50,527 nucleotides of DNA from assembly GCA_031550925.1 (NCBI GenBank), contig JAVBOE010000027.1:1-50527 (forward strand). Direction: 5' to 3'. Each line of letters starts with the position of its first letter. Position 1 is the stretch's first letter. The notes under the pieces were generated by a model. It ran no database searches. It saw nothing but the letters and a program-made list of their open reading frames with translations, and was not told the DNA's origin. The DNA is from JAIRNF01 sp031550925. GTDB taxonomy: Bacteria > Bacteroidota > Bacteroidia > Bacteroidales > UBA932. Positions 41,073 through 47,944 of this stretch are shown one piece after another. A program made the position numbers and the translations under genes.

Positions 41073-41148
41073 TTAGCCCCTAAATCCCCTAAAGGGGACT
41101 TTAAGCCAGCGCCTTCGGAAAGTCCCCTTTAGGGGATTTAGGGGCTAA
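41073..41148. repeat. Fold-back repeat with 30-bp perfect arms
   Basis: Left arm 41073-41102 begins TTAGCCCCTAAATCCCC, right arm 41119-41148 is the exact reverse complement; loop of 16 nt. Each arm again contains a short palindrome (CCCCTAAAGGGG). Same design as 38734-38866. Confidence 0.87.
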
Positions 41149-41255
41149 GCGACTTTTAACACATCCTCTTGGCAATATACTAGCGGTTTGAATTAAGCAA
41201 TACAAGTCCAAGACTATCTCCTTTTCTGCTGTCAGCTCAATGTCAAGAACTTTCA

Positions 41256-41319
41256 TTGTTCAGTCCCAAAACTGAACAAAACTGTTCATACATTACACCT
41301 ATGATTGTGGGTACCTTTG
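41256..41319 (+). promoter_or_regulatory. Operator-like inverted repeat and -7 box of the DUF1376 gene
   Basis: A 9-bp perfect inverted repeat with a 6-nt spacer (41256-41279) and an extra half-site (41281-41288) sit about 30-60 bp upstream of TACCTTTG (41312-41319). This looks like a binding site of a dimeric repressor, fitting a phage-type gene. Confidence 0.55.
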
Positions 41320-41344
41320 TGTTATAACCAACACCCGTATTCTC

Positions 41345-41683
41345 ATGACAAAAGACCCTGCAGTTCTGTTCTACACCTCCGATTTTCTTTCGGAAACCGT
41401 ACTGATGAGCGACGAAGAAATCGGTCAGTACATTAAGCTACTTTGCATACAGCACCAAAAAGGCGTACTTACCGAAAAAGACATCAAAAAAGTATGCACA
41501 AGCGATGATGTTCTTAAAAAATTTGTTCGTAAACCGAACGGAACCTATGCTAATACTCGCCTTGACGAAGAAATTGAGCGCAGAAAAGCATATAGCGAGA
41601 GCAGAAGAAACAATCGTAAGAAAAAAGAAGAAATTACTCCCTTAAATTCTAAAAATAAAAAGAGAAAAATAGTACAGATATGA
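41345..41683 (+). CDS. DUF1376 (YdaU-like) phage-type replication protein, N-terminal part
   Basis: A 112-residue protein with the DUF1376 pattern: DPAVLFYTSDFLSETVLMSDEEIGQYIKLLCIQHQKG at 4-40, then a winged-helix-like rest and the charged end RRKAYSESRRNNRKKKEE. Such proteins are found in prophages and mobile elements, usually as the N-terminal half of a replication or replisome-organiser protein. Here the frame ends at 41683 and the usual C-terminal half follows in the next frame with an ATGA overlap. An operator-like repeat lies upstream. The gene is more AT-rich than its surroundings and has no phage neighbours, so it is likely a remnant or a moron-like cargo. Confidence 0.75.
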   Translation: MTKDPAVLFYTSDFLSETVLMSDEEIGQYIKLLCIQHQKGVLTEKDIKKVCTSDDVLKKFVRKPNGTYANTRLDEEIERRKAYSESRRNNRKKKEEITPLNSKNKKRKIVQI

Positions 41684-42030
41684 AAAACATATGTTCTACA
41701 CATGATAAACATATGGGAACTGATACTGTAACTATAACTGATACTGTAGTTAATACTGAAAATATAACTGAAACTGAAACTAAAAGAAGTGCAGAAGAGC
41801 TGAAAAAAACTTCTTATGCAGAATTTGTAACAATGACCAATGATGAATACTCATCACTCATTGAAAAATTCAGCAGATCTAAAGTGGACAGGATGATTGA
41901 AGTACTTAATAACTACAAGGGTGCTAATGGCAAGAAGTATATGTCAGATTATCGAGCAATACTTAGCTGGGTTGCCGACAGCGTAAAAAACGATCCATCT
42001 TTTGTAGAACAAATATGTATCACAATCTAA
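41680..42030 (+). CDS. C-terminal half of the DUF1376-type protein in a separate frame
   Basis: A 116-residue frame that overlaps the previous gene by 4 bp (ATGA). The linker region MKNICSTHDKHMGTDTVTIT and the end block YAEFVTMTNDEYSSLIEKFSRSKVDRMIEVLNNYKGANGKKYMSDYRAILSWV are what normally follows the DUF1376 domain in one polypeptide; the last block is a conserved C-terminal domain of replisome-organiser-like phage proteins. Either the gene was split by a frameshift and is now expressed as two coupled ORFs, or a -1 slip in the A-rich tract 41651-41669 yields a fusion. No function is proven. carB converges from the other side. Confidence 0.65.
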   Translation: MKNICSTHDKHMGTDTVTITDTVVNTENITETETKRSAEELKKTSYAEFVTMTNDEYSSLIEKFSRSKVDRMIEVLNNYKGANGKKYMSDYRAILSWVADSVKNDPSFVEQICITI

Positions 42031-42094
42031 GTAAGAAAGATGGCATGGCGCAGATAAACGGGCAAAGGGAGCGGTGTATCTATGATAGCGAACC

Positions 42095-42177
42095 CGTCAT
42101 TTCGAGCGGAGCGAGAAATCTCCTGAATAGGAGCAGTACGTTGATTGAGAAGATTTCTCGCTCCGCTCGAAATGACG
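42095..42177. repeat. GTCATTTCGAGC fold-back repeat with 27-bp perfect arms
   Basis: Left arm 42095-42121 (CGTCATTTCGAGCGGAGC...) and right arm 42151-42177 are exact reverse complements; a CTCCT-GAAT-AGGAG stem is nested at 42119-42132. Relatives at 17124-17153, 33966-33994 and 50490-50511. The family is widespread in Bacteroidota genomes as I recall. It lies at the 3' ends of the DUF1376 module and carB and could terminate both. Confidence 0.87.
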
Positions 42178-42200
42178 TTATGTTTTTCGCTTAACACCCT

Positions 42201-45200
42201 CTAGCTATACTCTTGCCAGCTGGTAATGCTTACCTCGTCTATGCTTCTTTCGCATACGGCTGTAAGAAAAGCGCTAGCCAATCGGGCATTAGTCAGCAAC
42301 GGTATATTATGATCTACCGCACCGCGACGTATGCTGTAGTCGTTGTTCAGCTCATCTTTCGAAAGGTTCTTTGGAATATTGATAACCAAGTCGAACTGCT
42401 TGTTACGGATCATATCCATAACATTAGGCTGCTCGGTTTCGTCGGGCCAATGCACCGATGTTGCTTCAATTCCGTTATCGGCTAAAAAGCGTTGCGTACC
42501 TGCCGTAGCAAACAGCTTAAAACCTTTAGCCACCAGCTTGCGACAAGGTTCTACCAGCTCTATTTTAGAGCGCGAATCGCCCGTAGAAAGCATGATATTC
42601 TTCTCCGGAAGACGGTAGCCCACCGACATCATAGCTGCCAGTAACGCCTCGTTAATATCGCTGCCAATACAGCCAACTTCGCCTGTAGAAGCCATATCTA
42701 CACCCAGCACAGGGTCGGCAAGGTGCAAACGAGAGAACGAAAACTGCGAAGCTTTTACACCTATATAATCAATATCGAACGCCGTTTTATCGGGTTTGCT
42801 ATAAGGCTCGCCCAGCATGATTTTAGTAGCTGTTTCGATAAAGTTATTCTTCAACACTTTGGATACAAACGGGAAGCTTCGTGATGCGCGAAGGTTACAC
42901 TCAATAACCTTTATATCGTTGTTCTTAGCCAAGAACTGTATGTTGAAAGGTCCTGATATACCCAGCTCTTTAGCAATGGCTCGGCTAATTTTTTTAATAC
43001 GGCGCATTGTCTCAAAATAGATTTTCTGCGCGGGGAAAACAAGCGTAGCATCGCCCGAGTGTACACCCGCAAACTCTATATGCTCTGAAATGGCGTACTG
43101 TACAACCTCTCCCTTATCTGCCACACCATCAAACTCTACCTCTTTCGCGTTTTGTATGAACTCTGAAACTACTACCGGATATTCTTTAGATACGTTGGCT
43201 GCCAGCTGAAGGAAGTACTCTAATTCCTCCTTGTTAGAACATACGTTCATCGCAGCGCCCGACAACACATACGATGGACGTATAAGCACCGGAAAACCCA
43301 CCTTATCTACAAACTTATAAATTTCGTCCATGCTTGAAAGCTCCTGCCACTTAGGTTGGTCGATACCAAGCTGGTCGAGCATGCTCGAGAACTTATGGCG
43401 ATTCTCTGCACGGTCGATAGATACAGGCGATGTACCAAGTATAGGTACATTCTGGCGGTGCAGCTTCATGGCCAGATTATTCGGAATCTGTCCACCCACC
43501 GATACTACCAATCCCTTAGGATGCTCTAAATCCACGATATCCAGCACTCTTTCATGCGACAGCTCGTCAAAGTAAAGGCGGTCGCACATATCGTAATCGG
43601 TCGAAACAGTTTCAGGATTATAGTTAATCATTATCGACCTATAACCGGCATTACGAGCGGTTTGTACGGCATTTACCGAACACCAGTCGAACTCTACCGA
43701 GCTTCCGATACGATACGCACCCGACCCCAAAACAATTACAGATTTAGAATCATTATCAAAAGCGACATCGTGCTCATTACCGCAGTATGTAAGGTATAGA
43801 TAGTTGGTGTATGCCGGATATTCTGCCGCAAGCGTATCTATTTGCTTTGCGAAAGGTATAATACCTAGCTGCTTACGATGCGTGCGAACTGCAAGCATAG
43901 CACTCTCAGCATCTTTATTGCCGGGCTTTAGAACCAACCGTGCCAGCTGAAAATCCGAAAATCCCAGCTGCTTAGCCCGTACCAGCATAGCTGCCGGAAC
44001 TTCTTCCATGCGTTGGTATTTCTCCAGCTCAGCAGAGAGGTCATAAATACCTTTCAGCTTATATATAAACCATTTGTCAATCTTCGTTAGGTCGCATATT
44101 TTATCTACCGAATAGCCTGCTTCAAACGCTTTTTCTATCACAAATACACGCATATCGGTAGGCTCTGATAGCGCTTTATCAATGTCGGTAACCTTTATAT
44201 CTTTATTGCCCACAAACCCGTGCATACCTTGACCAATCATGCGCAAGCCTTTTTGCAACGCCTCTTCAAATGTACGCCCGATAGACATTACTTCGCCAAC
44301 GCTCTTCATACTGCTGCCCAGCTTACGACTAACACCGTGGAATTTTCCTAAGTCCCAACGAGGTATTTTGCATACAACATAATCGAGAGCCGGTTCAAAA
44401 AATGCAGGCGTTTCTTTAGTTACAGCGTTTTTCAGTTCATTCAGTCCGTAGCCTAAACCAAGCTTAGCAGCAACAAATGCTAACGGATATCCTGTAGCTT
44501 TTGATGCAAGAGCGGATGAACGAGAAAGACGGGCATTTACTTCAATCACGCGGTAATCTTCAGATTCAGGGTCTAAAGCATACTGAACATTACACTCGCC
44601 CACGATACCAACGTGGCGAACTATTTTAATTGCGGTCTCACGTAAAAAATGACACTCGCTGTTGGTAAGCGTTTGGCACGGAGCAACCACAACACTCTCT
44701 CCGGTATGGATACCAAGCGGGTCGAAGTTTTCCATATTACATACGGTAATACAGTTATCGTACTTATCGCGCACAACTTCGTACTCAATCTCCTTCCACC
44801 CTTTAAGCGATTTCTCTACCAACACTTGAGGAGAATGTGTTAGCGCCTTTTCAACAAGAACGTTCAACTCCTCATCGTTATTGCAGAATCCGCTACCTAA
44901 GCCACCCAACGCATAAGCTGCACGCACAATAACGGGATAACCCAGCTCGTTTGCAGCCCTACGCGCATCATCAATGCCGGTTACAGCTTCGCTTTGAATA
45001 TATTTTACGCTTATCTGCTCCAACTTTTGGTTAAACAGCTCACGGTCTTCGGTGTCCATAATAGCCCGCACGGGGGTACCCAGCACCTGAACATTATACT
45101 TCTGAAGCACTCCGCTTCGGTAAAGCGCAACCCCACAGTTAAGCGCAGTTTGTCCGCCAAACGCAAGCAGAATACCATCGGGCCTTTCTTTTGCTATAAT

Positions 45201-45422
45201 TTTCTCAACAAAGTAGGGTGTTACAGGAAGCAAGTAAACCGTATCTGCAATGCCTTCCGAAGTTTGTATTGTTGCAATGTTGGGATTAACCAATACCGTC
45301 TCAATACCCTCTTCTTTCAACGCTTTTAACGCTTGTGCTCCTGAATAATCGAACTCCCCTGCTTCTCCGATTTTCAACGCTCCCGAACCTATTAATACTA
45401 CTTTTTTAATTTGAGTATCCAT
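42201..45422 (-). CDS. carB: Carbamoyl-phosphate synthase large subunit
   Basis: A 1073-residue CarB, which makes carbamoyl phosphate from bicarbonate, two ATP and the ammonia passed from CarA, for pyrimidine and arginine synthesis. The two homologous ATP-grasp halves are clear: VVLIGSGALKIGEAGEFDYSG at 8-28 and VIVLGSGAYRIGSSVEFDW near 560, each with later lysine/glycine loops (YALGGLGSGF; YVLSGAAMNV). The C-terminal MGS-like allosteric domain with FKLFATAGTQRFLADNGIEA binds effectors such as UMP in other species. Full length. It lies 86 bp downstream of the small outer membrane gene that separates it from carA. Confidence 0.97.
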   Translation of the reverse strand: MDTQIKKVVLIGSGALKIGEAGEFDYSGAQALKALKEEGIETVLVNPNIATIQTSEGIADTVYLLPVTPYFVEKIIAKERPDGILLAFGGQTALNCGVALYRSGVLQKYNVQVLGTPVRAIMDTEDRELFNQKLEQISVKYIQSEAVTGIDDARRAANELGYPVIVRAAYALGGLGSGFCNNDEELNVLVEKALTHSPQVLVEKSLKGWKEIEYEVVRDKYDNCITVCNMENFDPLGIHTGESVVVAPCQTLTNSECHFLRETAIKIVRHVGIVGECNVQYALDPESEDYRVIEVNARLSRSSALASKATGYPLAFVAAKLGLGYGLNELKNAVTKETPAFFEPALDYVVCKIPRWDLGKFHGVSRKLGSSMKSVGEVMSIGRTFEEALQKGLRMIGQGMHGFVGNKDIKVTDIDKALSEPTDMRVFVIEKAFEAGYSVDKICDLTKIDKWFIYKLKGIYDLSAELEKYQRMEEVPAAMLVRAKQLGFSDFQLARLVLKPGNKDAESAMLAVRTHRKQLGIIPFAKQIDTLAAEYPAYTNYLYLTYCGNEHDVAFDNDSKSVIVLGSGAYRIGSSVEFDWCSVNAVQTARNAGYRSIMINYNPETVSTDYDMCDRLYFDELSHERVLDIVDLEHPKGLVVSVGGQIPNNLAMKLHRQNVPILGTSPVSIDRAENRHKFSSMLDQLGIDQPKWQELSSMDEIYKFVDKVGFPVLIRPSYVLSGAAMNVCSNKEELEYFLQLAANVSKEYPVVVSEFIQNAKEVEFDGVADKGEVVQYAISEHIEFAGVHSGDATLVFPAQKIYFETMRRIKKISRAIAKELGISGPFNIQFLAKNNDIKVIECNLRASRSFPFVSKVLKNNFIETATKIMLGEPYSKPDKTAFDIDYIGVKASQFSFSRLHLADPVLGVDMASTGEVGCIGSDINEALLAAMMSVGYRLPEKNIMLSTGDSRSKIELVEPCRKLVAKGFKLFATAGTQRFLADNGIEATSVHWPDETEQPNVMDMIRNKQFDLVINIPKNLSKDELNNDYSIRRGAVDHNIPLLTNARLASAFLTAVCERSIDEVSITSWQEYS

Positions 45423-45508
45423 TATATGTGATAATTATTAATTGTAAATTATTAATTATTAAAGACCTTATTCTATTCTCTTTGTTCTATTGTCCTTGCT
45501 CTTTCTTC
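45423..45508. other. AT-rich spacer before carB
   Basis: 86 bp with alternating TTAATTATTAAT-type sequence and a C/T-rich tract with TCTTTGTTC-like words that recur in other spacers (15180-15210, and inverted at 21403-21440). No promoter box of the TAnnTTTG type is evident on the minus strand. Confidence 0.4.
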
Positions 45509-45985
45509 TCACTTAAATATATCCCTCCACAAATCGCGAGAGAGGTTAAACGTTAACGTTACTCTATGCCGCGAGATATCTTCTACCCTGTAGTTCATAA
45601 CAGGAATACTGTATCCGTAGGTAAGATTTGCCAAACCGAAAAAGCTAAATCCTACTTCGGGTAATATGCGAAGATCCACATTACTATCCTCTATATAACC
45701 TACAGCGCTTGCACGGACACAGAAAAACAACACGTCAACTTCGAATCCCAGCTTAGGTGCATAGATAAAATTATCTGATTTAAAGTTCATTTCAACACCT
45801 AGCTTAGGTCCGTATATGCCAAGACCTGTATGGTTCATAGCTGTTTCGGCATACATAATGCTTAACTCTCCAAAAAACTCTTTTTGGTATGATACTCCCG
45901 GAGACAGTATTAACTTCTTCTGCGCCAATCCTACAAAAGAAGTAGCCGTCAACAGCAATAGCAGTATGTACTTTACGCTTTTCAC
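45509..45985 (-). CDS. Outer-membrane beta-barrel-like protein between carA and carB
   Basis: A 158-residue protein with a Sec signal peptide (MKSVKYILLLLLTATSFVGLAQ). The mature part alternates strands and tight turns with aromatic residues (GPKLGVEMNFKSDNFIYAPKLGFEVDVLFF, LPEVGFSFFGLANLTYGYSIPVM) and ends in VTLTFNLSRDLWRDIFK, a pattern of small outer membrane barrels. The start is GTG at 45985, and its G is the last base of the carA stop TAG (TAGTG), so translation is coupled to carA. I do not recognise a named family. Its position inside the car operon is odd, since carA and carB are normally adjacent; see findings. Confidence 0.75.
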   Translation of the reverse strand: MKSVKYILLLLLTATSFVGLAQKKLILSPGVSYQKEFFGELSIMYAETAMNHTGLGIYGPKLGVEMNFKSDNFIYAPKLGFEVDVLFFCVRASAVGYIEDSNVDLRILPEVGFSFFGLANLTYGYSIPVMNYRVEDISRHRVTLTFNLSRDLWRDIFK

Positions 45986-47064
45986 TATTTTAGATTTTTT
46001 CTCACTAAATCTACAAATTCGTCAAATAAAAACGATGTATCTGTTGGGCCGCCTGCCGCTTCGGGATGGAACTGCGCCGAAAAAAACGGTTTATTTTTAT
46101 GCTTAATACCTTCGTTTGTTCCATCGTTAAGGTTTACAAACAGCGGCTCCCAATCTTTACCAAGCGTAGCGTTATCTACCGCATATCCATGATTTTGCGA
46201 GGTAATAAAGCACCTACCTGTAGGCATATACTGCACCGGCTGATTATGGCTGCGATGACCATATTTCAGCTTATATACCTGTGCATCGGCAGCCAACGAA
46301 AGCAGCTGATTTCCCATGCAAATTCCGAATATCGGCTTGCTGCCTTGCATTGCCTTCTTAACGTTGGCAATGGTTTCAGTGCAGTAAGTAGGACTACCCG
46401 GACCGTTAGAAATAAACAGCCCGTCATACTTAATCGTTGAAAAATCGTAATTCCAAGGGACACGAATAAGCGTAACATTGCGCCTCAGCAAGCAACGTAT
46501 AATATTTTCTTTTACTCCGCAATCAACCAACACAATGCGTATATCTCCATTGCCATAGGTTATCGGCTCTTTGCATGATGCCTTAGCAACCAGATTTTCG
46601 TTAGCAGGGTCGTACATCGGACTATTATCAACGTTATCGCCTATAGTAATACGTCCTAACATCGAACCCTTTTCGCGTAGTATTTTTGTCAGCTTTCTGG
46701 TATCAATACCTGTAATACCGGGGATATTTTCGCTTTTCAGCCACTCTGCAAGGCTGCGTTTTGCATTCCAATGGCTGTAATGCTCCGAATAGTCGGAAAC
46801 AATAAGCCCACTGACGTGTATCTTTTCCGACTCAAGAAATCGTGATAACCCGTTTTCATCCAAAGAACAATCGGGTACTCCATAATTTCCCACCAACGGA
46901 TATGTTAACGTTAGAATCTGACCGAGATAAGACGGATCCGTTAAGCTTTCGGGATAACCTGCCATAGCCGTGCTAAAAACGACCTCTCCGGAGGTAGGGT
47001 TTTCGCTACCAAAAGAAGTTCCTTCAAATACAATTCCGTTGTCAAGAGTTAATGTTGCTTTCAT
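45985..47064 (-). CDS. carA: Carbamoyl-phosphate synthase small subunit
   Basis: A 359-residue CarA, the glutaminase subunit that hydrolyses glutamine and feeds ammonia to CarB. The N-terminal domain starts MKATLTLDNGIVFEGTSFGSENPTSGEVVFSTAMAGYPESLTDPSY. The class I amidotransferase triad is complete: Cys249 in PIFGICMGNQLL, His333 and Glu335 in QFHPEAAGGP. ISNGPGSP marks the oxyanion region. It heads the carA - outer membrane protein - carB unit. Upstream lies a 160-nt leader with a leader peptide and a terminator hairpin, which implies control by transcription attenuation. Confidence 0.97.
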   Translation of the reverse strand: MKATLTLDNGIVFEGTSFGSENPTSGEVVFSTAMAGYPESLTDPSYLGQILTLTYPLVGNYGVPDCSLDENGLSRFLESEKIHVSGLIVSDYSEHYSHWNAKRSLAEWLKSENIPGITGIDTRKLTKILREKGSMLGRITIGDNVDNSPMYDPANENLVAKASCKEPITYGNGDIRIVLVDCGVKENIIRCLLRRNVTLIRVPWNYDFSTIKYDGLFISNGPGSPTYCTETIANVKKAMQGSKPIFGICMGNQLLSLAADAQVYKLKYGHRSHNQPVQYMPTGRCFITSQNHGYAVDNATLGKDWEPLFVNLNDGTNEGIKHKNKPFFSAQFHPEAAGGPTDTSFLFDEFVDLVRKNLK

Positions 47065-47105
47065 TTATGCTATTTACTTTATTTTGTTGTTTCAACTTGT
47101 AACAT

Positions 47106-47140
47106 AAAAAAACGGCAGAAGCGCCGAACCTCTGCCGTTT
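47106..47140 (-). terminator. Attenuator terminator in the carA leader
   Basis: Minus strand: AAACGGCAGA (47140-47131), 11-nt loop, TCTGCCGTTT (47119-47110), then a U tail from the A run 47106-47112. Its orientation points into carA, where no other gene ends; it cannot be a normal 3' terminator. Confidence 0.85.
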
Positions 47141-47198
47141 AAAAATAATAATAGTATGCTTTTTGTATGTTATCGGTTATACCTGTGATTATCATCAT
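47139..47198 (-). CDS. carA leader peptide (19 residues)
   Basis: An ATG at 47198 opens MMIITGITDNIQKAYYYYF followed by TAA at 47141-47139. The final codons UAC-UAU-UAU-UAU-UUU are U-rich and are placed directly before the terminator hairpin. In the E. coli pyrBI operon a leader peptide is translated across a U-rich pause region just before the attenuator; this peptide has the same layout. A Tyr/Phe-sensing leader is the other reading. The gene is too short for standard gene finders. Translation is inferred from its position and the stop codon placement, not proven. Confidence 0.65.
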   Translation of the reverse strand: MMIITGITDNIQKAYYYYF

Positions 47199-47230
47199 TT
47201 TACCTATACACAATATTTTAGAACCGAATA

Positions 47231-47261
47231 CAAAGGTATATATTATTTTTATGTTTACATA
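47231..47261 (-). promoter_or_regulatory. carA promoter
   Basis: TACCTTTG on the minus strand (47238-47231) with TATG 19 bp upstream (47261-47258), one base off TTTG. Back-to-back with the GNAT promoter at 47329-47360. Confidence 0.65.
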
Positions 47262-47328
47262 AAATATTTGCTAAGGATTATTTCTATTCGAAAAAAATCT
47301 TTCATATTCGCATACAACACCTTTTCAT

Positions 47329-47360
47329 TTTGCATATAGAATTTAAGCGGGCTATCTTTG
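47329..47360 (+). promoter_or_regulatory. Promoter of the GNAT-helicase unit
   Basis: TTTG (47329-47332), 20 bp, TATCTTTG (47353-47360): exact Bacteroidota promoter, 31 bp before the ATG at 47392. Confidence 0.8.
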
Positions 47361-47391
47361 TATATTAGTCAAATGTTGCAAACATTATTAA

Positions 47392-47925
47392 ATGATAACG
47401 CTGATACGTATTACAAAGGCAGATGACTCTATTCTGGCAGAGCTGATGCCGATATATATCGAAGCTTTTCCACCTGAGGAACGGCGCGCCGAAGAGCAGC
47501 TTAAACGACTGATTGAGAAGAATAACATCATGCATTTTAATGCTATATTTTTTGAAGGAAAAATTGCCGGACTATTTGTTTACTGGGATTTCAGTGATTT
47601 CTTCTTCTTGGAACACCTTGCCGTTTCTACCGATATGCGCAACTATAAAATAGGACAACAAGTCTTGGATTGGATAGCCCAACATCTTAACGGACTACGC
47701 TTAATGGAGGTAGAGCCCACAGATAGCAACGAATTCGCCTCTCGCCGCATTGCGTACTACGAGCGCAACGGATACAAGATTTTTGATAAAAGCTATAAGC
47801 AACCATCGTATAGTGATAGCAATCTAAGCCACCCCTTATGGATAATGGGCAACAGAGAAACACCAGTACTTAGCGACTATTTAAATAAGATTATTACAGA
47901 AGTGTACACGAACCATTACATTTAG
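47392..47925 (+). CDS. GNAT family N-acetyltransferase
   Basis: A 177-residue GNAT-fold protein. The N-terminal helix pair MPIYIEAFPPEERRAEEQLKRLI, the strand LEHLAVSTDMRNYKIGQQVLDWI (motif A, with the degenerate acyl-CoA loop RNYKIGQ in place of RGxGIG) and RRIAYYERNGYKIF (motif B) are clear. The length includes a C-terminal extension of about 35 residues. The substrate is unknown. It lies 19 bp before the helicase gene and shares its promoter. Confidence 0.82.
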   Translation: MITLIRITKADDSILAELMPIYIEAFPPEERRAEEQLKRLIEKNNIMHFNAIFFEGKIAGLFVYWDFSDFFFLEHLAVSTDMRNYKIGQQVLDWIAQHLNGLRLMEVEPTDSNEFASRRIAYYERNGYKIFDKSYKQPSYSDSNLSHPLWIMGNRETPVLSDYLNKIITEVYTNHYI

Positions 47926-47944
47926 CAAATACCTAGTAAAAAGT

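Larger units (their letters stand above)
41017..41344. other. Intergenic region with fold-back repeat and operator-like palindrome
   Basis: 328 bp without a gene. It holds the fold-back repeat at 41073-41148, the inverted repeat TTGTTCAGT (41256-41264) / ACTGAACAA (41271-41279), a further half-site ACTGTTCA (41281-41288), and the -7 box TACCTTTG (41312-41319) of the DUF1376 gene. Confidence 0.7.
47065..47228 (-). promoter_or_regulatory. carA leader with transcription attenuator (pyrBI-like)
   Basis: From the promoter at 47231-47238 the leader reads, on the minus strand: about 30 nt, a 19-codon leader peptide (47198-47139), a U-rich stretch (47156-47139; 11 of 18 U), a 10-bp terminator hairpin (47140-47110), a U7 run, and then about 40 nt to the carA ATG. 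The stop codon shares two bases with the hairpin, so a ribosome at the end of the peptide must keep the hairpin from forming. I saw no competing antiterminator helix by eye. Confidence 0.75.

Noticed and set aside
47106..47140. The hairpin upstream of carA as an ordinary terminator of another gene
   Set aside because: Its U tail is on the minus strand, but no minus-strand gene lies upstream; the next gene (47392) runs the other way.
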